A stretch of 64,000 nucleotides of DNA from Heterobilharzia americana. Lineage: Eukaryota > Platyhelminthes > Trematoda > Strigeidida > Schistosomatidae. The notes beneath the pieces are model-generated. The model was not told where the DNA came from. It saw nothing but the letters and a program-made list of their open reading frames with translations, and did not search any database. Location: positions 46,223,491 to 46,287,490 of the forward strand of contig OX104130.1 in NCBI GenBank assembly GCA_944470555.2, in the 5' to 3' direction. The translations under genes and the position numbers were made by a program. Of the stretch, positions 50,101 to 63,144 are shown one piece after another. Numbering within the stretch: the first letter of the stretch is position 1; the number at the start of each line of letters is the position of its first letter.

Positions 50101-50742
50101 CTCCCAATGTACTGCACTTATATAGTTTTCAGGCAACATACATTTTCGTGATACGATTTTATTGGTAATATGTCTATTAGCTTACAGAAAAGGCACGCAT
50201 AGTATGAAGTTATGAAATGTAGAGTAAGTGTGAATGACCAACGTCTCATATTATAGAGTATTAGACAGAATGTTGTTCGCTGGTAAAAGTATCCTTGATC
50301 TTTTCATTAGGCGGTTGTGTAGGTAAGTGTCTTAACTACTAGCTACCACACAGTCACTTTGTCCCCTATTTGGAATAAGATTATTTGATTTGATACAGTA
50401 TTACAACAATGTATCAAATAATCTAATGTAATCTGGAATTATACTCTATCACAAGATCTGCTCCTACCTTTACATTTTATAACTAAGTCTATTTTTGTAT
50501 TTTTGAGTAGTATCGATAATACATCGCTTGGATACACAGCAAATAATGACAAACAAAAACCAAACGATCCGCCTTCTTATTATGAAGAACAGTTTTATTT
50601 TATTTGGTGTTAAAAATTCTAACTTTTGTCACCTAGGGAAAATGGTAATTATTCGAAAAAAGCATAAACATTAGCAACAATAAAGAATGTTCTATATGTC
50701 TTAAACTTTCAGTTGTTTAATTGTGCTAAGACATTAACTTAC
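47101..50742 (-). other. Intron 6, upstream part
   Basis: No further element is recognised beyond the triplet run at 50061-50092. The short frame at 48144-48374 (-) has no motif. Confidence 0.55.
50061..50092. repeat. (AGT)n-like triplet run
   Basis: Interrupted AGT/CAGTAG triplets, about 32 bp, in intron 6. Confidence 0.7.
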
Positions 50743-51028
50743 TTTCAAAGTATTGAGGACCCATATTTATCTCCAAATTCGTGGCGCTTACAGTTGTTTG
50801 AAAATCAAAAGTACAAACAGCGCTACCGACATCAAGTATTTTCGGCTCCATTAAAGTTACGATATTCAAAAGTTGCAAAATGTAAACCTGAATCTTATAT
50901 GATTGTCTCGCTTGTGGTTGTATAACGATGTTGAATGATAGTAAGTTAAATGCACCAAGCATCAAGCTAGTATTACTACGTGAGGTTGCTAAAGTTCCAA
51001 TTGCCCAGTAAGGTATCTGAGCTTTAGC
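50743..51028 (-). CDS. Exon 6, module 2 first part
   Basis: The acceptor is TTTTTTATTTCAG and the donor is GTAAGT, a strong pair. The 286 nt encode 95 residues beginning AKAQIPYWAIGTLAT and including LLSFNIVIQPQARQSYKIQV, then LMEPKILDVGSAV. The S-F-N-I-V-I-Q-P strand and the Y-K-I-Q-V-Y-I strand occupy the same relative places as FHYIISLP and ARFQIMFSL in exon 8. There is an N-T-S sequon near residue 18. Phase 1 at the end creates a serine codon with exon 7. One of the best-supported exons. Confidence 0.87.
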
Positions 51029-51825
51029 CTGAAATAAAAAACGAACATAAAAATGCATTCTTCAGATGGATTTGTTACACAGGGTTGGGAAATGTTGAGT
51101 GACGTACAGCTTTCTGGACTTGAAAACTGTTAATTAGATATGACGTTAACTAATACAATAAAGCACAAATGAAAAAAGTATGGGCTTTAATACTGAGTTG
51201 TAAAACTATGAAGTTCTTCACGTGTAGTATCAGTAAGTATCCAGAGACACTTTTTAATTATTTTAGAACAATTTATCAGAAAGTTTAAGTGGATAGAAAT
51301 GCATCAAATGAATGGTTGGTGTCCAAATAGTTTGTTTCTAAACGACTTCATCCAATGTGCGCATTAGATTCTGAATTTAGAAAGACATTCAGAAGGGAAG
51401 TGGTGCTTCTTTAGCTGACTATAAAAGATCCAAAATTCATGTGCCGGCTTACTTACTACTTTTGGTCTGCACAATGAAATTATGAGCTGATGAAGCCATC
51501 TAGATATTAGAGACATAGTATGTTCAGAAACATCTCATTCAACCACATAGCAGTCGAAAACTTCAGTACTTGTAGTTTGTCCCATGAAAAACCTACTGTT
51601 TCTTTTATCGAGTTTGCATTTTTATCGCATAACTGATTGACCAGTCACTGGAATACTTCACCATACTCATTTTCGAATTTTGTCTACTGCTACAAAATAC
51701 AACAGGCCTGAAAAGTTCATTATTATTCAGCATAATAAGTTACCTTTATTCTACATGTAAATAAATCCATACATCTTGAGAAATTTGAATGGAGATGAGA
51801 TTACGAATGAAGACAAGTGATTTTT

Positions 51826-51842
51826 GTCTCTCTCTCTCTCTC
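51826..51842. repeat. (TC)n microsatellite in intron 5
   Basis: About eight TC units following TTTTTG. Confidence 0.85.
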
Positions 51843-52316
51843 ACTCTTCAACTACATCTTGCTTTAGACCATCCACATATCCTAATGTAGGGGTTGATAA
51901 AATGTAAAAGTAATTTTGTAGTATCTAACTTATCCGAAGCTTTTTTATTTCATACTGTGAAATGTGATATTGTTAGCTGAATGCCATCGCCATACTGAGA
52001 TAATAAGCTTCATTTGATATATATACACCCCTCAAAAGACAATTATCCTTTTATGCACCTCCAGCTCAGAATGTAACTTTGAATTTACGTCATCGAAAGT
52101 GCAAACGTTTACGCCTACAAATTCCAGTTAGTCAATTTCAAAGCAATTAGTCGTTGCATTTATAATGATCGAGTTATTAGTGTGTATTACGAGAACCATA
52201 AACTAAAATAATTTATTCATTTTTATAGTCAGTCATTATTTCTAGAAACAATTAAGGGGTAAATAAAAGTAGTGGAAGGCTGCTACATATTTTTTTTACG
52301 ATTGTTGATGACTTAC

Positions 52317-52518
52317 CAGTTGGGCAGGAGATGAAGCAGGAATCGGAGAAAGGTTGACTCGACTGGTGACCACATAGACACCTACGTTGACGTCCAGTTT
52401 AGCTGAAAATTTTGTCGCGTCGATAATCTTGATCACATAGCTAATGATTAGTTTTTTATCATACTTTTCGGATGTAGAATTAACATAAACTGAAGGTATA
52501 TCGATTATACCGACGTTG
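52317..52518 (-). CDS. Exon 5, end of module 1
   Basis: A strong pyrimidine tract ending CTTCCTTACAG precedes this exon and GTAAGT follows it. The 202 nt start with 1 nt and end in phase 0. The peptide runs NVGIIDIPSVYVNSTS, then KLIISYVIKIIDAT and LDVNVGVYVVTSRV, ending SPIPASSPAQL. It alternates hydrophobic strands with polar turns and has an N-S-T sequon. The Pro/Ser-rich end looks like a linker to the next module. Exon 6 continues in phase 0. Confidence 0.82.
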
Positions 52519-52741
52519 CTGTAAGGAAGAGGATGGAAGACAACATGAAGCAGATACGTTTTCATACAAAACTGTGTCTTATTTCATGCTTTTATCGTTA
52601 AATTATGCTTGGTTTGAGCAAAAATTTAACCTTCGCAGCAGGTAAGCATATGCAGTGCGATTTAGTTATAATACTCAGACAGAAAAAAGCTTCTTATCAC
52701 AACTAATGCCAAATCTCAGTTCGAGAATTTCCAGCATCAAC

Positions 52742-52858
52742 TTATTGATTCGTAGTTGGTTAACATAGATAAAACCACCGGATTCGGACGTGAACCTGTT
52801 AGTGTTGTTAACCTGTATCACAAATCTGAACTGTCTCTGTTCAAACTCAACAGTCTTT
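52742..52858 (-). CDS. Exon 4, module 1 continuation (weak donor)
   Basis: The frame is open from an acceptor (TCTGTAAG) and encodes KTVEFEQRQFRFVIQVNN, then a Ser/Gly-rich loop and GGFIYVNQLRIN. The frame stays open to about 52679, but the strand pattern places the splice at a weak GTTGAT donor after CAATAA. That choice gives phase 2, needed by exon 5, and produces NQLRINNNVGIIDIPSVYV, which parallels GELSVSTIGSLYLPVGSFV in exon 10. One N-N-T sequon is present. The coding frame is well supported; the exact 3' end is less so. Confidence 0.65.
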
Positions 52859-55800
52859 CTTACAGAACTTGAAAAAAATGAGAAATAGACCATAATTATT
52901 CAGTCTGTCACGGACCTTCACGTAGCTGCATACAATAAGGAAGATTACATTAATAAGAACAATTATGAAATACTTGGCCCTTTATAATTAAGGATCTATT
53001 ATCACAATGAAGATTTGATAGATAAATCGAAAAGTGAAATGATGAAGAATCAAGAGAATGCTGCAGAGAGGGCTGACTGATGATGAAAACCCTAATTGTC
53101 ATGCTCAGTTAAGATTGTCTACAATTCAAAGTCAAAATGTACCGGTGATACCTATTTTTTCTATGTGCAACTCTTCATTCAATAACATTTCTTGCTGTAT
53201 AACATAGAAGCAAGAAAAAATAACCAACAATCACTTATGTACACTTCAAAAGAACCTTTTGACTCCATAAAAGTAATAAAAAATTTGAACTTGTCGCGTA
53301 GATTCATAGCTTCATATGGCTTAACTTCGTGTAATAATTAAACCTCTTGTTGAATCAGTTTACATCCTTTGTCAAAACATTGAAAAAAAAACAGTATGGA
53401 GAACTGATCTCAAGCCTCATTCGTATGCTAAAGTGTTCAGTTCCAATTAAACAGTTTTATATAAGGGCAAGTTAGTGATGGAGTTATAGGAATTCAGTAA
53501 TGCAGGTCATTCTCATAATATAGCTAAAAATGCCATGATTGGATGTGACTGAGTAGAGCACGTATTTATTCAAAACATACTGACAAGATATTTGTTGCGC
53601 ATGAATGTTAAGAATACAAAAACCTTGCTCCATAGTCTAATTAAGTGAATATAGATATTAAATTGGCAGCTAGATACTAAAAGGAACGGCAATGAAACTT
53701 TCGCGACTTACATATGTTAAAAAGATAATAAATTAAGGAGGGACGTTCACTTCAAAACTGGATGGAGAAACTGATCTTCAGATTTTAACCTTTTTTTCCG
53801 GTCGATTCAAGACAGATTCCGATGGGTGATATATTTAAAGTGATAGAGAACCCGTGTCAGGACTTCAGCCTTTTGTATCTAAAATGGAACTGGCATCCGA
53901 CATACTTGGTGTATTAATACTACGAAATTTGGAAGAAGAGATAAGAGTGTAGCCTATGGGAAAATTCTGTTACAAAAGCTATGGAATCATGAAGATAACC
54001 AGCAGACAGAATACATTATTTAGGACATATTTCTTTACGAGACTTGTGTTATTATATCCGACAGTATGCTTAACCACATGGTTCGAATTAGAAAAAGCTT
54101 GACTATTGTAAATTATGACAGTACTGTTAAATTTTCAGAGGCAAGCCATGGCGTGCACCTACGGAGAAAAAGAAGACATTTTTTACTGTCACTGATGAAC
54201 ATGTACCTAAGAGAGGTTTCTTAAGGGGTTTTTATAGAGCATTGCAATAGTCCGTCAAGTTGCTTATGTGGGGTACCAAGGTGGTGTTGGGGACTGATAT
54301 ACAGCAGTTATCAGATGAAAATCTTCACCTTTCTCTAATACTGAGGAAACAGATGTCATCAAATAAATTCAAAAAACACAAATACCACTTTTTTTTATCC
54401 ATGAGTAGCACTTTGACCTTACATTCAGTCTCCATTTTCTCGAAAAGAAATTTCATCTTTCTAATTTTATGTACAAACCTATCAATTTTCATTCTAACTA
54501 CTCTTAGTTGTTGTCACAATTTTTGCTTCATTGAGATAATTAATCTAGCCTACTTATCACTTTATCGTGGACTGTATCTATCATATTTAGTCCCAGCTTA
54601 TTGATTTTAGAACCCTTCTTTAGGCCTCAAATATTATCTTCAGTTTAATTCAGTTTTATTGGTGTAAACTTAACTTTATTTCGATGCTTTTCCGACCTTC
54701 AAATAACTAAATAGGCACCTTCAAGACGAAAACCACGTTAACAGCTATTCACATAAAAACTGATATGCATCTAGCTCGCAAATTCTGTTCTTAGTGTTTT
54801 ATTCAAGTTTAAAAAGAAAAGGTTCATGATGTGTGCTTAGACGGCTGTTTCCAAGACTTAAGCAACATATCGGTCATATTTCTATCACAGTTTTATAATT
54901 ATTCAACTACCTTTTACTGACATAGAAGAATTATGAGTTTAGTTATGGTAAAACAGTAAAAAGCAGTTAATCAATGAAAACACATCAATAATAACTTAGT
55001 TTCTCTTTTCACATGACTTAATCAATATGTGACAGAAAAACAGACATCAGTTCTACCACATAAATAAAATCGTACAACCGCCATCTTGTACTACGGGTTT
55101 TAAAAATTTAGATACTATAGAATAAAATGAATTTTTAAACTATTCATTGCATTTCACCTGGGAGTTCTAGAACTTCATATAACCTTTTTCTAAATAATGG
55201 AAAGTTGATACTTAACCTTTTCGGAAAACGTTTTTCTTATAAACACATTTTAGTTTTACTGTTCTAGTTATGTGAAATTCCTGAAGGCATAAAGATCAGT
55301 TTTGTAACTTATGACTGTGATGTGTTTGATGTCGAACTATGAAACAGTCCTAACACTTAGCATTCACAAGATCAAATGAGTCGGAATAATTCGAGACAAA
55401 GATGAACCACATTTGTAAGTTTATCACGCATATTTCAGGGAGTCAAAAAGGTTCACCCCAAAAGTCACAAGTAGTTCCACTGAGTAGTATACTCCAACTC
55501 AACCACACAAAATTAAATATCAACCATAACAAGAATAAAGTCACAGTAGAGCAGACTACATGGTATCCAAACGAAAAGTAACCAGGCTTTAATATCAATC
55601 TTATTAGTATGAAACATAGATAAACAATAGAAATATCGTGTCGAATGCAAGTTACTTCATGGTAAAAAGGAGTAAAAGCGGAGATAATCTTCTTTTTGAC
55701 AATAATTCTTTCGAAAATGTATTGTTCAAAGGACAGGAAGTTCAAGGGGAATTTAAAGTATGAGCTTATATTTACTACAATCTTGAGGCTGTATGCAGCG

Positions 55801-58800
55801 AAATCAAGATGTTTAAAACATTCGAAATACAGCATCCATCAAGTTACACTGTCCCTATCAGAACCTTGTTCAGAATCCTCTACGAAGTACGACAAAGTCG
55901 TTCAAAAAGTTTGAAAATTAGGCAGTTGGATGCGGCCGGAACATTAAAAGTTTTCAAACTCAAGCCTCAACAAGGAATTCAAAATGGGAATGTACGTCAA
56001 TAACTTTGAGGTAGCCTTAGAACTATCGCATTCTAATTTCTTCTACCTTTTTAAAATTTTTGTAATACTCCCCACGAAAGAGAGATAAACTTATCAGTAG
56101 GTGATTTTCCCTGTTTTTTTCCACTTTTTCAATTTGAACTCCTCCGTCTGTAATGAATCTTCTGGAGTTTTACTCTTACCTAATATACTCTCATTTCTGT
56201 CAGACATCACTTTTCTACCAACGTTCGCCTAAGACTCTAAGTTCCTCTGGAACTTTCTACCTTTTGGATATAGTACTGAAGAATAAATGTTAACCTACAG
56301 AGTGGTAAACAACAGCCTGATAATTAGTGCTTGGTCAAATCTCCGTACCACAATAATTAAGTTGTAGGTCGATAAATTTTTGTTTTACTCTAGAACTCTG
56401 AATATTTTAAAGAATGTATGCATTGACTACAAATTTGGCTCATTCGATTTCAAAAAATTAGTCCCTCTTATGAATTTAGATGGTGCAATTTTGTAATTAG
56501 AAGACAAAGTTTGTCTGAACAATTCGATGTATTTGCACAATACATTCTGAGAAATCTGAGCACACATTTTTAGCTGAAACCACCTTTATGTGCACAAAAA
56601 CAATTTGTTCTAACAATATACCCACCTTAGTAAACTTTGTTTTCTCACCAAGATTAGGATAAACTATGTCACTCTGCCTGCTTGTCCTTATCATTTTTTG
56701 TTTTAGTCCACTATTATGTTAATTGTTATAACTGTCCTCCCACTCTTCGGTTTAACGTAAATGTGTGATCAGAATGTTGGAAATGTATTGTGCAAATATA
56801 TCACAGTCTTCGGATAAAAGTAGCCTCCTTATTAGATTTGCCTATCCAACAAGGAAACAGTGATAGAGTAGTATTCAACTAGTGACTTAGTGACTTAGTT
56901 GGTGCTCATATTTATATCGCCACTCAAATAATAATGTAGGACTTCAAACGTCTAAAGATTTTTCTGAGATGGATAAAAAGAATGTGAACGGAGAATATTC
57001 CCTTCTATAAGTTCTTATCAGGTTATACAATTATGAAATGCAATTGTGCTGCTTGAAGCAGGTCAAGTTTGAGGTTAATACATTATCAAAATTTGATTTG
57101 AGTTAGGGACTGTGAGGAAATCAATTTTTCGCTTTTAGATTTGTCAGTGTTAGGATGACATATACAGACGATGAATGTGGCAGTGAAGGGACAGATAATA
57201 AATACGACAGAAGCAGCCTTCTGTTTACTAGAGGCCAACGAATTATTATCGTTTCAAAAGATTCTTTCTGGGTGTAAATTTCGGGTTTGGTCAGTATTGT
57301 TGTTTGCAGCCCCAGCTATGTGGTGGTTGTATTGTCATGTTACAAGTGGTACTGCGTCTGACATAAAACTCATGATACTATAAGTTTGATCAGAGATTGT
57401 TTGATACTTTATATTTTCTAAGCGCACTTGGAACGTTTCACCAACTTCAATACTTCCTCAAAGAAGCCAGTAAGCGCTATCATGTCCGGAGACGCACCTG
57501 CCTAATGTAACTTGTCCCACAGGAACTGATAAATTTATGTATGCACGATGAAGTGCTAAGATCAGGAAGGATATCTTTTAGTGTCAGATTGAAGATTGTC
57601 TGACTACTGAAAGGTATGTAAAGGCAACCCACAGTAAACGTTCAGTTGACTCCTCTAGGAATTCAGTTAGGGCAACTCGCTTGAACTGTAATCACAGAAA
57701 CAAAGGCTTTACCACTGCCGTCAGTTTTTGTTTGGGACTGCTAAGAGCGATGTTTACTTTTGATACACTTTTCAGGATGTTTTCACTTAGAATATCACGG
57801 ATATATTGTTGTTTTGTAACACATTCCTTGGAGCAAATCACCTACTCTAAATGCTAGGGACTTGATTATATTTCATTTGTACTTCATGAGCACGAAGCTC
57901 AGAAACTGTGTTTACTATACCTAAGTCATCCGTTTCTATGCATATTTCTCAGTAAAGAGTCATTTACTTTGCTTTTTCTGAGTACATCAAGAAAATGTAT
58001 GCAATCATTGATCTAGTTTTCGTAAGCAAAATCACATGATGGATGAGTGATCTTGAAGTAATTCAGAAAAGAATCGTTATATAGGCACTGTATCATTATG
58101 TGTTTATTCAAAAGAACAAATCTAATATGGAATTGCATTCACCATATTGTTCAAGCTTTTTTGCTTTTATCAATTTCGATTAAATCTTTTTCTTAAGACC
58201 AGTTTGGTCAGACATTTTAGGTTTTAATTTTCATGTGCAGACATAGCTAGACAGTCCCACATGAATACGTATTCATAGGTACCATTAAAGGAAACTTTTA
58301 TTGCTCATTTTTATGCAACTTACTTGGCAATAAATTTAACAGCAGTATGACCTCCTAGCAAATACTTGTGTAAATGTACTATTTGAAAGGGGAATCTAGT
58401 ATCTGTTTAACTGTTATTGTGTGATTTGAGACAGCTTTGCCTAGCAGACTGGTATATAGAAAGCATGAACAGGAAACAAAATTGGAGGAAAGTGTAAGAT
58501 GACGATGATTCGATTCTCATGATGGGCGCTCCCTTCCCCTCAAAGCTGCAGATACGGCTTGATAACGAATGCCAACAGGGACAAAGCCTAGATCCAGGGC
58601 TTTTTACCAACTGCCTCCAATCAAACAACAACTATCGTAGTGTCCACGATGATCAATCTCAGATTGGTGGGAAAAAATCACAAAATGATCTATGGAGTTT
58701 AGTCATTGCTTAGAACTAAAAAACATGAAACCGGTTGCTCTTCAACGACAAGTCAATGTGAGAAATCTAATTATTAAGTTAGACTCTTCAGTTAGAAAGG

Positions 58801-60465
58801 GTCACCTTTATTTGGCGTCTAAGAGATATTCGGTTTAAATCCTTAGGTAACTTAAACTCTTTTTCTATTGAGTAGTCCATCTAGCGATAAAAAGTTGAAC
58901 GGTTAACGGGAATAAACTTTTCCGTAATTTACTGCTTGTCAATATCTTTAAACGTTTTCTTCTACTTACATTAGTATCCGGTAGTCATGGGTTTGCATGT
59001 TTTGAAAGAATAAATTAAAAACCTTATCATCAATAGGTATTCAATTTTAGTCACCAATTATTTTTTTGAATACAGATGAAACCTATGTCACTTAGTGGCG
59101 ACAGGTTTGTAATAATGAAACCCTAGTGAAGTACATGAGGAATAAAAATTTTGAAAAGAAATGCGAAAGGCCAGTTATCAGATGACAAAGATTCATCCAT
59201 ACACGATCAAAATAGGCCTGAAATCCGTTTGAAAAAAATAGTTCTTCCTGGTATTAGATATTTGCCAATGATTATTTGCAATACTAGCTTTCAAAATAGC
59301 CAGACATATACATCATAAGTGTTATTACAACACAGCATGATAGACTTGGACGGTTACGCATTCCTTATTTCGTAGATGTTCTAATACTTCTTTATTATGA
59401 TGACATGAAATTGTTGTGAATTCGTTAGAAAAGTCTTTAGAAAGCTGTTATCGACTTTTGAAGTGACATTATGGGATACAGGAGATATATACTGATGAAG
59501 AACTAGTTCTGAAATAAAAATAAAACGAATCAAATTAAAATGATAGAGGGTGTTTCTAATCGTTTTAAATGCTTGTAATTGTTTTAATTTTCTCATTTTG
59601 AGTGGGAATACTGATAAATACCTAATACTAGCTGCCATTAGTTGTAAGATTTCATAGATATTCGAAATTGTTTTCGGAGTAGCGTGGTAGTGACAGTTTA
59701 GGAGTCCTACGTAGATCACATTTGTTTACCAAATGCTGTGATCATTTCGATTGCTCGTGTTAACATATCAAAGAAACAATGAGAAAAATATTCAATATTA
59801 CTTCCAGCAAAAAAGGTAATGCTTTTGTGGTATAAAATACAAACTATTTCATTATTTCAGAATCATGATAGTACTTGAGTCAGTTTTAGTAACTATCAGA
59901 CGTACGGGAAGAAATTATTAGTCTTACTCAAGCACATTATAAGAAACAACTACGCAAAATCCTGCTATTTTCACAATGAGTATTCGGTGAGATTTTTTGT
60001 AAGATTTAATATATACTCGAAATATTTTAAAAACAGTCAACTGTCTTAAGATGTGTAATAAGTAGGTAGCAAAAACGGATACTTTGATAGTAAAATTACT
60101 GCGACGTATCGATAGTACACCGCCTTTTTAAAAGCCAAACTAACGGAAATATGGTTCAAAATTCATGGTCGAGTTTTGGTAACACAACTGGTAACATAAC
60201 ATTTGGTCATGTATGGGATAATTTTTCTACTTGTATATGATAACGGTACATGTTCTTGTTACGTATTTTTCTTTTAGCAGCAGACCACAGCAGCTTCTTG
60301 TTGATTACTGTCTTTACCACAAGTTCCGTCATCCAATTTCTTAGTATTTAAATAGTAGTTTGGTAACTTCACTCAGTATTCCCACTAAGTCATGAAGTGT
60401 TATAAGAATATTTTTAACTATCTAAAGGATCGGGAATTAAAATGTTCAAAAAAGGTATAACTCAC
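52859..60465 (-). other. Intron 3 (7.6 kb)
   Basis: The longest intron apart from intron 6. It holds the repeat relic at 58505-58625. A 130-codon frame at 55443-55835 (-) and a 112-codon frame at 59381-59719 (-) are hydrophobic or unremarkable and overlap other frames; neither resembles the gene's modules. Confidence 0.55.
58505..58625 (-). repeat. tRNA-like interspersed repeat relic, second copy
   Basis: On the minus strand the block reads CTAGGCTTTGTCCCTGTTGG, then CATTCGTTATCAAG and GAGAATCGAATC, parallel to GTTGGCACTCGTCAACAAG and GAGATTTGAACC at 8186-8253 (plus strand). It is unusually GC-rich for intron 3. The two short frames that overlap here on opposite strands are explained by this repeat. 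Confidence 0.4.
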
Positions 60466-60588
60466 TTTATAATTGACATGTTAGCATTGATAGGAACTAC
60501 AGTGACTAATGACCTTCCAATGGAAACGAATTTTTGTTCCATTACTCGTGACGCAGAACCTTCAATCGTAAGTAATATTCTGATAGGA
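60466..60588 (-). CDS. Exon 3, module 1 continuation
   Basis: The acceptor follows TTGTCTACAG and the donor is GTGAGT. The 123 nt encode PIRILLTIEGSASRVMEQ and then KFVSIGRSLVTVVPINANMS, with an N-M-S sequon. Phase is 1 nt in and 2 nt out, joining exon 2 (giving N-C-P-I) and exon 4 (giving I-I-K-K). The first part aligns by eye with ARFQIMFSLSSNSWAVD of exon 8 and CSKVILNIYHSMIIKSAEI of exon 13. The intron to exon 4 is 7.6 kb, so one or more unseen exons between them cannot be excluded. Confidence 0.62.
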
Positions 60589-62752
60589 CTGTAGACAACT
60601 TGTTCATCCAAAGGATTTCGGCATGTAGAATTGTGTAGTAGGTAACCATTGGTTCACTTTGTGGGGGTTCAGATTTGAATAAACTAATCACCGGTGAAGT
60701 AAGTGCCTAAATACGCAGAAACCAGTATTAAATAAATCATCAGCTTTTAGTGATAGACCAAAAGTTCACATTATCTTGCTCAACAAAATTACTGGTAAGA
60801 TAAGCTGTGTTTGTTAACATTGTGAAAAAGAATCGATGGTAATAATTTTGTTATATATCTGTCTCAGTCATACTTAAGGGAATTGATAGGATTAGGTCAA
60901 CAGTAAAATACCAACTTTATCTAAATAATACGTGCTCACAACAGCTATTTTTCGACCGAACCTATGTTTCCGTAAACTTCTCCCTAGGTTCTGCAGTTAG
61001 GAAACCGTGAATGAAACAGTGAATAGGCAGTTTATGTGGAGAATTATCGCTGAGACGGAAGATATCACGGACAGATGGAATCTAGCTAAGTAATTGCAGC
61101 TATGACAATAACGAAATAATTATACCGTGTAGGCCAAATGTTTTAGTGATAAAAAGAAAAGGCTATGAGAACGTATGACTCTCAGAACACCTGATCTTGC
61201 CTCCAAAGTATGGCTGAGATTTATTGACAAGGAATTTACTGTAGCGAATCTGAACACTCAAACTAGGTGGTTTTGCTTTACCATCGAGTTAGAAGATGAA
61301 AAGGGAGAATTAGATACTTTAAATTGTAAAATGAGGCAGAAACAAGACGGTGGTTTATTTACGTGTCTACTGAGAATCATCTAATTCCAATAGAAAGTTT
61401 CACTTACCCTGAGTCATTACTGTTAGAATGAACTAACTTTTTAAGTAATCCAGCTGGGAGTTTATTCATTAAATCAAACAGTTCATTGAAACAGTGGAAA
61501 CATCACTTCTCAATGACTATCCTCTACAATTTATTGAGCAGTTTAAAAGGGTTTATCAGAAAAGGAAAGCTATTTGTATAACAAATGGTAAAATAAGACT
61601 TATAAGGATGTCAAGTCCTCTATAGAGTTGGCACATAAAGGAAGAATAAAGCTGGGTTTAAGGTGGCACTCTAGCCTACAGATTCACTTGAGAATAAATT
61701 TTGTCGGCCTGAAGATTCTATTGTTCCAATTACGTAAAATAGTTTAATTTACCAATTGTCAGCAAATAAGTCAAACTAGCTTATCAAACCAAGCCAGATT
61801 AGCAGAATATGGGAAAACATCTGGGTCTAGATTGATAGACCCTGCTAAGATGAGTAATCTACTGAAGTATTCATCCTTCGTGACAAATGCCATAACACAG
61901 CCACATAGTTGGAGGTTGACCAATGAATATCTATTCGCCAATTCAGTGCTTAATACGTGTAATAAGAGCGACTTAACATCGATTCCAGGTATATGGAAAA
62001 TTCAAGCATCAGACAAACCAAAGAATGAAAAGGTCGAAGAACTTTACAAAATCAAGACAGGAAGCCGTATAATTACCTTGATATGAATATACGCGATTGG
62101 TTCCGCTCAAGATATCATCTAGTAAATATTGCTGTATCACTGTGTTCGAAATCGAATAGATGGATCTAATAAGGAATTAAATTGAAAGGTGTCGCTAATG
62201 TTCACCATACCATTTAAAATGCGCATTAACCCTATACTAGCCTCAGGTAGACACAGAAGTTAAACGTATTCATATTGTACATATAAAACCCACTTCCTCT
62301 TCTTAATTTCTAAGACTTACGACATATATGTTAGGTATAGTTGCCAGCCTTGTGGTAGATTATTCAGTGGGTACTCTGTATATTAATGAAGAAGCAAAAT
62401 TATTTATTCGTTTTCAGTCCAACCTCATTCTATTCAGTCTGTTCTGTTCCAACGAAAGATTTCTGTGTGCCTTAAACTACATATTTCATAGGAATGTTGA
62501 TCGACTCATTGCTGTAGACACAGAGAAGATGTCTAGAAAATGTATCCAGTCTAATAGTTATTAGTTTTAGAATGATCAAAATTCAAGATGGATTTTTATT
62601 TTTTGTATAGTTATTTAATGAACATGTTTTCGCTCTGAAGTTATTAAAGTATACAGAATAGGGCAAACTTTACAGCAGTGCTTTGAATCTTTGAAGGTAT
62701 AAACATATTGCCTTTCATAGAAATCCTGAATACAAATTGGAAAATATCTTAC

Positions 62753-62806
62753 CAATTTTTGTTTTGCTCAAATAAGCGTATAATGTAAAAACCACATTTC
62801 ATCTCG
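62753..62806 (-). CDS. Exon 2 (54 nt micro-exon), module 1 strand region
   Basis: The acceptor follows GTAAGTCAG and the donor is GTAAGA. It takes 1 nt from exon 1, carries 17 whole codons and passes on 2 nt. The peptide EMKCGFYIIRLFEQNKN corresponds to the conserved G-x-x-x-x-x-x-Y/E-I strand that opens each module, followed by the short loop before the next strand in exon 3. Its length is a multiple of three, so skipping it would keep the frame. The call depends on phase and module similarity, not on length. Confidence 0.55.
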
Positions 62807-63144
62807 CTGACTTACTGGATAGGGTTAATCGTTTAGTATTTTATTTCAATATAACCCCAAATTTTGCGAAGAAAAGGCGAAAATAGTGACATATATGGCA
62901 AAAAAATTATAACTGATGAGATTTATGGAATTTAAACTTCATGGTTTTGCAGAATTTATTTCTATTCCCGTCTTGAATTCTTTAAGCTCTATGACCTTTT
63001 GTTGGACAATTTTCTGTCACGGAATCTCGTCGTTTCTATTTGTTATTTTAGATTAAATCTATGCGTAAACTAAGTGAATTCCAGGATAGATGAACTATTT
63101 ATTAGTGGTACTTGAAATCTTATTTGGAAAGAGAAGATATTTAC

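Noticed and set aside
55443..55835. 130-codon hydrophobic frame on the minus strand
   Set aside because: No motif, no fit to the gene's splice phase, overlapped by other frames on the opposite strand, and inside a 7.6 kb intron. Probably chance.
59381..59719. 112-codon frame on the minus strand
   Set aside because: No family resemblance and no module pattern; no supporting splice sites at sensible positions.
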